DNA of 6,814 nucleotides from assembly GCA_025800435.1 (NCBI GenBank), contig JAOXRV010000575.1, forward strand, positions 1 to 6,814, written 5' to 3'. The position numbers and the translations under genes were made by a program. Below the pieces are notes generated by a model. It was given only the letters and a program-made list of their open reading frames with translations, ran no database searches and was not told where the DNA came from. Source of the DNA: Cellvibrionaceae bacterium (GTDB taxonomy: Bacteria; Pseudomonadota; Gammaproteobacteria; Pseudomonadales; Cellvibrionaceae). Position 1 is the first letter of the stretch. The number at the start of each line of letters is the position of its first letter. Below are positions 1 through 5,276 of the stretch, one piece after another.

Positions 1-130
1 AGTTAACCACCGCCAGGTTCACGCCGGCGGCAGTGGTGATAGTGCGCAGGGAGGTCTCGCCATAGCCACGCTCGGCAAACAGCACACTGGCGGCATCCAG
101 GATGCGTTCTACGGTTTCTTTTTGAGCCAT
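1..130 (-). CDS. psrA: TetR-family transcriptional regulator, PsrA-like (N-terminal part only)
   Basis: Reading from the ATG at 130-128 towards the left edge gives 43 codons starting MAQKETVERILDAASVLFAE, followed by a helix-turn-helix segment ending GVNLAVVN. This is the TetR N-terminal DNA-binding domain, and it matches from memory the start of Pseudomonas PsrA almost residue for residue (MAQSETVERILDAA, AGVNLAAVNYHFGSK). PsrA is a cytoplasmic, fatty-acid-responsive repressor/activator of beta-oxidation genes, and of rpoS in Pseudomonas. The start is supported by GGAAG (minus strand, 140-136) five bases before the ATG and by a good promoter just upstream. The effector-binding C-terminal domain lies outside the window, so ligand specificity cannot be judged; another TetR member with a similar N-terminus is possible. 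The gene is divergent from the small acidic protein gene at 487. Confidence 0.82.
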   Translation of the reverse strand, partial: MAQKETVERILDAASVLFAERGYGETSLRTITTAAGVNLAVVN

Positions 131-159
131 GCCTACTTCCAACAGTCATTAGGGGGCTG

Positions 160-188
160 AAAATACTGAGCCCACCGGACCTTGTCAA
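160..188 (-). promoter_or_regulatory. Sigma-70-type promoter of the psrA-like gene
   Basis: On the minus strand a perfect -35 TTGACA (188-183) is followed by exactly 17 bp and a -10 TATTTT (165-160; 4 of 6 consensus positions). Transcription would start near position 153, giving a leader of about 23 nt before the ATG at 130, with the ribosome binding site GGAAG inside it. The -35 box lies inside a perfect palindrome, which suggests repression at this promoter. Confidence 0.7.
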
Positions 189-202
189 GGGAGCTGACAG
201 CT
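180..202. promoter_or_regulatory. Two abutting 11-bp palindromes over the psrA-like promoter (candidate operator)
   Basis: CCTTGTCAAGG (180-190) and AGCTGACAGCT (192-202) are each perfect palindromes with five-base arms and one central base. They are separated by a single base, with centres 12 bp apart. The first covers the -35 hexamer of the minus-strand promoter and the second lies directly upstream. Such placement is typical of repressor or autoregulator binding. The sequence is unlike the PsrA box I know from Pseudomonas (G/CAAAC-N2-4-GTTTG/C), so the binding protein is unknown. Confidence 0.45.
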
Positions 203-414
203 TCCCCTTCGCAATATTTTGTGCCTTTTTTTAGACAATCTTATTCTGTAGACAGTCCCCATTAGAACGGTTTTTTTTAAACAAAAATTTTCCTTTTATC
301 TCCGGCCAGTAAAACTCTAACAAAATGAATCAATTAGAAAGCAGCGGCCCCTCAGCTATGATCGGCATCAAACAATGGCGCCAAAAACCATGATCTTAAA
401 CACTGTACATGGCC

Positions 415-427
415 TACCACCGTGGTA
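415..427. promoter_or_regulatory. 13-bp perfect palindrome upstream of the small acidic protein gene (candidate operator)
   Basis: TACCAC-C-GTGGTA is a perfect inverted repeat with six-base arms and one central base. It sits 60 bp before the start codon at 487. It lies immediately upstream of a weak promoter-like pair on the plus strand (TTGCGT at 430-435 and TCTAAC at 452-457, 16 bp apart). The position would suit an activator or repressor site; no binding protein is identifiable. Confidence 0.3.
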
Positions 428-472
428 TTTTGCGTGTAAAAGAGAAACCAATCTAACTAAAAGCAGCAGTAC

Positions 473-477
473 GGAGG
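473..477 (+). promoter_or_regulatory. Shine-Dalgarno site of the small acidic protein gene
   Basis: GGAGG lies nine bases before the ATG at 487. It is the strongest ribosome binding site in the window and fixes the start of the 105-residue protein; it also suggests the gene is well translated. Confidence 0.75.
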
Positions 478-486
478 TAGAGCCCC

Positions 487-804
487 ATGGCAAGCCAACT
501 CCCGATTATTGGCGACTGGTATAACGATCTGGCAATGGGCCAGATATTTGAAGTGGTTGCCATCGACGATCAGGCCAGCACCATTGAGATTCAATATGTC
601 GATGGCGGCTTGAGCGAGTACGACTATGAATCCTGGGGCCAACTGGCGATCGGCCCGGCCGAAGCCCCCGAGGACGCTTCGGCCGGCTACGAGATGAGCC
701 AAGAAGACTCCTATCTAGGCGATGAAATCATGGTGCCCAATAGCGGCACCGATCCCCTGGGCAGTATCGAGCCCGAATCCTTTGCGGACTTTGACGATTT
801 CTAA
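487..804 (+). CDS. Small, extremely acidic protein of the DUF6763 type, function unknown
   Basis: The protein has 105 residues. Residues 9-54 (GDWYNDLAMGQIFEVVAIDD, then an ISIEIQY-like strand TIEIQYVDGGLSEYDYESW) form a small beta-rich module that I associate with the gammaproteobacterial DUF6763 family; this is from memory. Residues 55-105 are a low-complexity acidic tail ending FADFDDF. Reading every codon, there are 24 Asp/Glu and no Lys, Arg or His, a net charge near -24. There is no signal peptide or membrane segment, so it should be cytoplasmic. The start is set by GGAGG nine bases upstream. The gene stands alone, divergent from the psrA-like gene, with a hairpin after its stop. The role is unknown; the charge would allow binding of a basic surface or of metal ions, but nothing in the sequence decides this. 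Confidence 0.85.
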   Translation: MASQLPIIGDWYNDLAMGQIFEVVAIDDQASTIEIQYVDGGLSEYDYESWGQLAIGPAEAPEDASAGYEMSQEDSYLGDEIMVPNSGTDPLGSIEPESFADFDDF

Positions 805-816
805 GCCAAAGTGCTT

Positions 817-839
817 GCCCGCCGCCCTCGGTGGCGGGC
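817..839 (+). terminator. GC-rich hairpin after the small acidic protein gene, possible terminator
   Basis: GCCCGCCGC (817-825) pairs with GTGGCGGGC (831-839) over nine base pairs with one G-U, closing a five-base loop. It begins 12 bases after the stop codon at 804. The stem is as stable as an intrinsic terminator, but the following bases (CTCTCCTG) are not a T-run, so termination may be weak, factor-assisted, or the hairpin may mainly protect the 3' end of the message. Confidence 0.45.
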
Positions 840-847
840 CTCTCCTG

Positions 848-861
848 AAGTCCGTGGACTT
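848..861. repeat. 14-bp inverted repeat upstream of the rhomboid gene
   Basis: AAGTCC (848-853) and GGACTT (856-861) form a perfect inverted repeat around a two-base centre. It lies between the hairpin ending at 839 and the rhomboid start at 924. A -10-like TTTAAT (893-898) follows, but no convincing -35 is seen. It may be an operator for the rhomboid unit or part of the 3' structure of the preceding message. Confidence 0.3.
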
Positions 862-923
862 ATTGCTAGCGTCCCTGTTAAGCTGTTACCGCTTTAATCA
901 ACGGTGCGCAGCAATATCCTCAG

Positions 924-2372
924 ATGATTATTATACCCACCGAAAAGCGGCTAGACTGGCGCCGCCCGCCCCTGGCCGTACTGGGCCTGTTACTCCTGAA
1001 CTTAGCGGTATTTGGGCTCTACCAAAGTGCCGATTCCGGCAAGTTTGAGCGCGCCTACCAACTCTACAGCCAGCATCAGTTTGTGGACTTTGAAGCGGCG
1101 GCCTACCTCGATTACCGCAAACAAAATGGTATTTTGCAAAGCGACCCGGAACTATACCGAGAGCTAAGCCAGATCTACGATAACGAGCCGGCAGAACTGG
1201 CCAGCACCATCATGCTAGACCTGAACTTTAGCGCCCACCTGGCGACCCAGCAGGCCCAGTGGATACCCAAACAGAAGCGTGACGACTGGCAGCAGTACCG
1301 ACCCTTGGTAGACCAACAAATTGCCACCCTCAGCAGTATCAGCCTGGGCCTGATTCCTGAGCAGATGAGCCTTGTCACCCTGCTGAGCCACCAGTTTTTG
1401 CACGGCGGCATTATGCACCTGCTGGGCAATATGGTGTTTTTACTGATCTGTGGTTTTGCGGTAGAGGCAGCCCTGGGTTCGCTGCGGTTTTTACTGTTTT
1501 ATATGATCAGCGGTGTCGGTGCCGGCTTGTTGTTTGCCCTGCTGGAGCTGTGGGCCAATCGCGGTGGCGTGCCCCTAGTTGGGGCCTCTGGTGCTATCTC
1601 TGGGGTGATGGCCATGTACCTGGCGCTGTTTCGCCTGCGCCGAATCGAGTTTTTCTACTGGGTGTTGATATTTATTGGCTATTTCCGCGCCCCGGCCCTG
1701 CTGATTCTGCCCATTTACCTGGGCAAAGAACTGCTTTACTGGCTGGGGGATGATAATGCCAATATCGCTTATATGGCCCATATCGGCGGCTTTATTGGCG
1801 GTGCTGCCCTAGTCGGCCTGACCCTGTGGCAAAAGCCCGAGGCCATCGATGAAGATTATTTGCAAGAAGACCAGAGTATCGACCCCAGGCGCGAGAGCCT
1901 GGCAGCGGTGCTGGAACAGATTGAAGCCACCCAGTTTGCCTCGGCGCTGAAAAAACTCGACGCCCACCAACAGCAATTTGGTGCCTGCCAGCAGCTCAAA
2001 TTTATGCGCGCCAATTTACTGCAGCTCAGTGGCGGCGAGGCTTGGCTGCAGGCCTGCCAGGAGGTGCTGCTGAGCAATGGCCGCGAACCGGAGCTGGCGC
2101 GCAACCAACTGCGCCTGTGGCAGCGGCTGGACGGCGAACAGCGCCAGCTACTCGACCAACAACAACGCAGCCAACTGGCACTGCGCTGGCTCGCCGCCGA
2201 GCTGCCCGACAGTGCCGAGGCGATTGCCCTGGAGCTGATTAAAGCCAAAAGTCAAACCGCCATGCTGAGCAAGCTGTTGGGCCAACTGGCAAACTTTTAC
2301 CGCGACTGTGACAACCCGCGCAAGCAAGAATTTTTTGAACAGGCCTTAAGCGCCGCACTTGCCCGCCAGTAA
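924..2372 (+). CDS. Rhomboid-family intramembrane serine protease with long helical C-terminal domain
   Basis: This 482-residue inner-membrane protein should cleave membrane-spanning substrates within the bilayer. The catalytic serine is Ser222 in GASG (220-223) at the start of TM4, and the catalytic histidine is His286 in TM6 (AHIGGFIGG). His160, His165 and Asn169 form the HGGIMHLLGN signature of TM2. Hydrophobic segments are near 17-34, 163-183, 187-209, 219-237, 243-266 and 280-301. Basic residues before TM1 (KRLDWRRPP) and in RLRR at 237-240 place both termini in the cytoplasm. About 110 residues separate TM1 from TM2, much more than in E. coli GlpG, and would be periplasmic. Residues 303-482 are Gln/Leu/Ala-rich, helical and perhaps TPR-like. 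No clear Shine-Dalgarno precedes the ATG, but no other in-frame start lies close by. It forms a unit with the gene at 2392. The substrate is unknown. Confidence 0.9.
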   Translation: MIIIPTEKRLDWRRPPLAVLGLLLLNLAVFGLYQSADSGKFERAYQLYSQHQFVDFEAAAYLDYRKQNGILQSDPELYRELSQIYDNEPAELASTIMLDLNFSAHLATQQAQWIPKQKRDDWQQYRPLVDQQIATLSSISLGLIPEQMSLVTLLSHQFLHGGIMHLLGNMVFLLICGFAVEAALGSLRFLLFYMISGVGAGLLFALLELWANRGGVPLVGASGAISGVMAMYLALFRLRRIEFFYWVLIFIGYFRAPALLILPIYLGKELLYWLGDDNANIAYMAHIGGFIGGAALVGLTLWQKPEAIDEDYLQEDQSIDPRRESLAAVLEQIEATQFASALKKLDAHQQQFGACQQLKFMRANLLQLSGGEAWLQACQEVLLSNGREPELARNQLRLWQRLDGEQRQLLDQQQRSQLALRWLAAELPDSAEAIALELIKAKSQTAMLSKLLGQLANFYRDCDNPRKQEFFEQALSAALARQ

Positions 2373-2391
2373 TGAGCACGCTATCACTACC

Positions 2392-3741
2392 ATGAGTTAT
2401 TGCCGCTACCACCCTAATATTCACGCCCGCTTCTACTGCCCCAATTGCCACTACCTGGCCTGTAGCGAGTGCGTGGACGAAGTGGATAGCTATGGCCCTA
2501 ATCAGGCGCGCTGTTTTCACTGCAAAGAGCAAATGGACTTTTTAGGCGGCGCCGGCGGTATCGAGCCCTTTTGGCGACGCTTCGGCCAGGCCTTTCGCTA
2601 CCCGCTACACAGCAATGCCCTGTGGGTACTGGGTATCAGCACCGCAATTACCCTATTGGGCTGGGTGATCCCGCTGTTGGGGCTATTGGCGACCGCGTTT
2701 TTATACAAATATTGCTTTAGCTGTTTAGAGCGAACCGCCCACGGCCAGCTGCAGGCGCCCCAAGTTGTCACCGCTACCAGTGGTGGCTTGGTGTTACTGC
2801 TGCAAATCGTGGGCATACTGTCGCTGGCGGTTGGCAGCGTGGTTGTGCTGGCTGCTCAGCTCAGTCCCGCGCTCGGCATTATCTGGGCAATCTTCGTTAC
2901 CCTGGCGCTGCCGGCGGCGTTTATGATTTTGGCCATGAACCAAGACTTTGGCCAGGCAGTCGACCCGCGCAAACACTTGGAACTGATCGGTGCCATGGGC
3001 CCCGGCTATTTTATTTTATGGCTGCTGCTGTTGATCATGAGCAGCTCGGTGGGCGCGCTGCAAATACTGATTGGCGAACATTTTCTGTTATTTGGCTACA
3101 CCGCCTCGGTACTGGTCTCAAGCTACTACGCCATAGTGATGTTTCACCTGATGGGCTACGCCATCTTCCAGTACCAAGACAAGCTCGGCTTTAGTGCCCA
3201 GGAGCAGACTGGCGAGTTTAAAAAGCGTGGCGATAAACAGCGCCTAAAAGCCAAGGCCGGCATGCTGTTAAAGGATGGCGAATACGAACAGGCAGCTAAC
3301 CTCTACCACGACTATCTGCAAAAACAGCCCCGCGACAGCGAAATTAACGAGCTACTGTTTAATTTGTTAGTAGCCACCAGCTCGGCCGACGCGCTGGGCA
3401 AATTCGCCGAGCAGTATTTTAACTACCTGTTTGTCAGCGAGCAGCTGTTTAAAGTCAGCAGTAACTACAGGCGCCTATTACAGCTATTGCCCAACTACAC
3501 ACCCAGCTCGCACCGCTTGCGCAGCCAGCTGGCTGAGCAACTTTACCAGCTGGGGGATTTTAAAGGCGCAGCCCGCTTGCTGAAAAACTACCACCAAAAT
3601 TGCAGCAACCGCGCGCAAGTGATTGAGGCCTACCAATTAATGCTGCAGTGCCTTAATCAGATTCCAAAAACCGAAGCCCTGCGACAGCAATACCAAAATT
3701 ATATCGACAAGCTTGTAGCGGCTATGCAAAGCGAGCCATAG
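2392..3741 (+). CDS. Multi-pass membrane protein with N-terminal B-box-like zinc finger and C-terminal TPR-like region
   Basis: From the ATG at 2392 the product has 449 residues. The N-terminus shows paired metal ligands in B-box order: C4-x2-H7, C16-x2-C19, C24-x2-C27 and C41-x2-C44, enough for two zinc ions. A linker with FRYPLHSNALW (69-79) leads into hydrophobic segments at about 76-107 (long enough for a hairpin), 129-157, 160-183, 203-226 and 229-256, loosely like Yip1/DUF4013-type proteins. Residues 270-449 are soluble and helical; 285-316 (AGMLLKDGEYEQAANLYHDY and on) look like a TPR unit, with another possible one near 380-400. An in-frame TTG at 2359 would add 11 residues overlapping the rhomboid gene; I prefer the ATG because the zinc finger begins right after it. 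The start is 19 nt after the rhomboid stop with no obvious ribosome site, suggesting translational coupling. I do not recognise a named family; a partner or adaptor of the rhomboid is inference from context. Confidence 0.8.
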   Translation: MSYCRYHPNIHARFYCPNCHYLACSECVDEVDSYGPNQARCFHCKEQMDFLGGAGGIEPFWRRFGQAFRYPLHSNALWVLGISTAITLLGWVIPLLGLLATAFLYKYCFSCLERTAHGQLQAPQVVTATSGGLVLLLQIVGILSLAVGSVVVLAAQLSPALGIIWAIFVTLALPAAFMILAMNQDFGQAVDPRKHLELIGAMGPGYFILWLLLLIMSSSVGALQILIGEHFLLFGYTASVLVSSYYAIVMFHLMGYAIFQYQDKLGFSAQEQTGEFKKRGDKQRLKAKAGMLLKDGEYEQAANLYHDYLQKQPRDSEINELLFNLLVATSSADALGKFAEQYFNYLFVSEQLFKVSSNYRRLLQLLPNYTPSSHRLRSQLAEQLYQLGDFKGAARLLKNYHQNCSNRAQVIEAYQLMLQCLNQIPKTEALRQQYQNYIDKLVAAMQSEP

Positions 3742-3779
3742 TATTGAGCCGCAGATATACGCCTTGGGCCCGCTTAACG

Positions 3780-4994
3780 TTAACGGTTAATACCGTAATC
3801 GGCGCCGTAGTTGTCCACCACAAAATCAATATCCTTATCGCCGCGACCGGATAAATTGACCAAAATCTTACCATCCACTTGGCCGGCCAGCTTAATCGCC
3901 TGGGCGATGGCGTGGGCGGATTCGATCGCCGGGATAATGCCTTCGGTACGGGACAACTCGAAGAAGGCATCGATGGCTTCTTTATCACTGATAGGGTGGT
4001 AGTTCACCCGTCCGGCATCTTTTAGATAGGCGTGCTGAGGCCCCACTGAGGGGTAATCCAGACCGCTGGCGACCGAGTAGACCTCTTGGGGTTCGCCGCC
4101 GGCATCTTGCAGCATATAAGATTTAAAGCCGTGCATCACACCGGGCTGGCCCTTGGTGATAGAGGCGGCGTGCTCGCCCTCTTCTTCCAAACAACGGCCA
4201 GAGGGCTCAACCCCGTGTAGGGCCACTTGGCTGTCATTTAGAAACGCGGTAAAAATACCCATGGCATTAGAGCCACCGCCCACGCAGGCCACAACATGGT
4301 CGGGCAGGCCACCGGTTTGGGCCTGCATCTGCTGGCGTGCCTCATTGCCGATAATCGACTGAAAATCGCGTACCATCATGGGAAATGGGTGGGGGCCAAC
4401 CACCGAGCCAATGGCGTAAAGCTGGCTGATGGGGTCTTGCAAATAGGCCTCAAAGGCCGCATCCACCGCCTCTTTTAGGGTTTTGCGGCCGTGGGTGGCA
4501 GGAATCACCTTGGCACCTAGAATATGCATACGCACCACATTGGGGTGCTCTTTGGCGATATCCACCTCGCCCATATAAATATCACACTCCAGGCCCACCA
4601 AAGCGGCGGCGGTGGCCAGGGCCACACCGTGCTGGCCGGCGCCGGTTTCGGCGATAATCTTAGCTTTGCCCATTTTCTTGGCCAGCAGGGCCTCGCCCAG
4701 GCAGTGATTAATTTTGTGGGCACCGGTATGGTTTAGATCTTCCCGCTTTAAGTAGATATCGGCGCCATATTTGGCAGATAGATTCTTGGCGTGAAACACC
4801 GGGCTAGGGCGCCCCACATAGTGCTGATACAGCTCGGTCAGCTGCTTGATAAACTGGGGGTCTTGGCGAATCTCCCGGTAGGCGGCATCGATATCGTCCA
4901 TAATGGCTTGCAGCTCGGGGGGAATAAAACTGCCGCCGTAGTCGCCAAAATAACCCTTCTCGTCTGGCATAGGGTTGTCAAAACTGTTCTGCAT
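3780..4994 (-). CDS. trpB: Tryptophan synthase beta chain (TrpB), stand-alone copy
   Basis: The product is a full-length 404-residue fold-type II PLP enzyme that condenses indole (or another nucleophile) with L-serine to give L-tryptophan in the cytoplasm. Key elements are present: the PLP lysine Lys94 in NHTGAHKINH, the catalytic glutamate Glu116 in AETGAGQHG, the phosphate-binding GGGSN at 239-243, Asp313 in GLDYPSVGP, and Ser382 in NLSGRGDKD contacting the pyridine nitrogen. The length is normal for TrpB1. The usual partner trpA is absent: 38 bp after the stop the convergent gene at 3741 ends, and upstream lies an unrelated divergent gene. The residue three after Lys94 is His, where the Salmonella enzyme has Gln and many others Asn. 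The region GEVDIAKEHPNVVRM also differs from classical enteric TrpB. It may be a second copy working alone or with a TrpA encoded elsewhere. The start is supported by a promoter 40 bp upstream; the ribosome site is weak (GAGCGA). Confidence 0.95.
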   Translation of the reverse strand: MQNSFDNPMPDEKGYFGDYGGSFIPPELQAIMDDIDAAYREIRQDPQFIKQLTELYQHYVGRPSPVFHAKNLSAKYGADIYLKREDLNHTGAHKINHCLGEALLAKKMGKAKIIAETGAGQHGVALATAAALVGLECDIYMGEVDIAKEHPNVVRMHILGAKVIPATHGRKTLKEAVDAAFEAYLQDPISQLYAIGSVVGPHPFPMMVRDFQSIIGNEARQQMQAQTGGLPDHVVACVGGGSNAMGIFTAFLNDSQVALHGVEPSGRCLEEEGEHAASITKGQPGVMHGFKSYMLQDAGGEPQEVYSVASGLDYPSVGPQHAYLKDAGRVNYHPISDKEAIDAFFELSRTEGIIPAIESAHAIAQAIKLAGQVDGKILVNLSGRGDKDIDFVVDNYGADYGINR

Positions 4995-5033
4995 AATGCT
5001 ATCGCTCTATTTATAGGTATCGATTGTGGCGGC

Positions 5034-5062
5034 ATTATAGCTCTATCCAATAGCGACGCCTA
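5034..5062 (-). promoter_or_regulatory. Promoter of trpB
   Basis: On the minus strand a perfect -10 TATAAT lies at 5039-5034. Seventeen bases upstream is a weak -35, TAGGCG (5062-5057; 3 of 6 consensus positions). Transcription would begin near 5027, giving a leader of about 33 nt. That is too short for a leader-peptide attenuator, and no TrpR-type operator is seen, so tryptophan control of the usual kinds is not evident here. Confidence 0.5.
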
Positions 5063-5119
5063 TGCGCCAAAATCAGCCCTTAGCAATTGGTCGATAAACC
5101 CACAAGATATAAGCTGTGC

Positions 5120-5153
5120 CGATAGCAATAATTACCACTGGTTGGTACTATCG
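5120..5153. repeat. Bulged inverted repeat in the trpB / c-di-GMP gene intergenic region
   Basis: CGATAG (5120-5125) pairs with CTATCG (5148-5153), and TACCA (5133-5137) pairs with TGGTA (5143-5147). Together they give an 11-bp stem with a five-base loop and a seven-base bulge (CAATAAT) on one side. No T-run follows, so it is not a normal terminator. It may be a DNA operator for the divergent promoters or a structure in the leader of the gene at 5277. Confidence 0.35.
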
Positions 5154-5225
5154 ACCCAAACGCAAACTACTCTGCAATACAATTAATCAGCCGAATGTAT
5201 TAGCTTTTATTGAATAATAACACCT

Positions 5226-5239
5226 AAAGCGCTCGCTTT
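5226..5239. repeat. Short palindrome AAAGCG-CT-CGCTTT
   Basis: Six-base arms around a two-base centre lie 38 bp before the start codon at 5277. As RNA the symmetry allows only a five-base-pair stem with a four-base loop, followed by TTTTAT-like sequence. A protein-binding site is as likely as an RNA role. Confidence 0.25.
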
Positions 5240-5249
5240 TATCGCCAGA

Positions 5250-5269
5250 CCAGCATAGCTGGCAGAGGG
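5250..5269 (+). promoter_or_regulatory. Ribosome binding site of the c-di-GMP gene with an adjacent small hairpin
   Basis: GAGGG (5265-5269) lies seven bases before the ATG at 5277 and fixes that start. Two bases upstream of it ends a five-base-pair stem, CCAGC (5250-5254) with GCTGG (5258-5262), around an ATA loop. An in-frame TAG at 5256-5258 rules out an earlier start in this frame except a TTG at 5271, which would leave too little space after the ribosome site. Confidence 0.6.
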
Positions 5270-5276
5270 ATTGGCC

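Larger units (their letters stand above)
131..486. other. Divergent intergenic region between the psrA-like gene and the small acidic protein gene
   Basis: These 356 bp contain the minus-strand promoter and palindromes at 160-202, a TAGACA direct repeat (232-237 and 249-254), and an A/T-rich stretch around 265-300 including a run of eight T (271-278). A 13-bp palindrome at 415-427 and the ribosome binding site for the gene at 487 complete the region. No full PsrA-type box (GAAAC/CAAAC facing GTTTC/GTTTG at short spacing) is seen. The only small open frame on the plus strand worth naming (325-393, 22 codons) lacks a ribosome binding site and is not called as a gene. Confidence 0.6.

Noticed and set aside
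270..282. GTTT-N5-AAAC as a PsrA box.
   Set aside because: The half-sites are in the opposite order to the known PsrA box, and the symmetry comes largely from a run of T.
325..393. 22-codon open frame on the plus strand in the psrA-side intergenic region (starts MNQLESSGPS).
   Set aside because: There is no ribosome binding site before the ATG, no recognisable content, and the length is within chance expectation.
1856..2248. 130-codon minus-strand open frame inside the rhomboid gene, rich in Ser and Ala.
   Set aside because: It is the complement of the Gln/Leu/Ala-rich C-terminal coding region; low-complexity composition and no ribosome site mark it as a shadow frame.
2359..2391. TTG start giving an 11-residue longer form of the zinc-finger membrane protein.
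   Set aside because: It overlaps the rhomboid 3' end, has no good ribosome site, and the added residues precede the zinc finger without any visible role; the ATG at 2392 is preferred.
3742..3796. Possible bidirectional terminator between the convergent genes ending at 3741 and 3780 (ACGGT-TAAT-ACCGT at 3783-3796, TTAACGTTAA at 3774-3783).
   Set aside because: The stem is only five base pairs, lies inside the trpB coding end and has no T-run on either side; too weak to call a terminator.
4791..5186. 131-codon plus-strand open frame running from inside trpB into the intergenic region.
   Set aside because: It lies antisense to trpB N-terminal coding sequence, shows no family resemblance, and would cross the trpB promoter; treated as a shadow frame.
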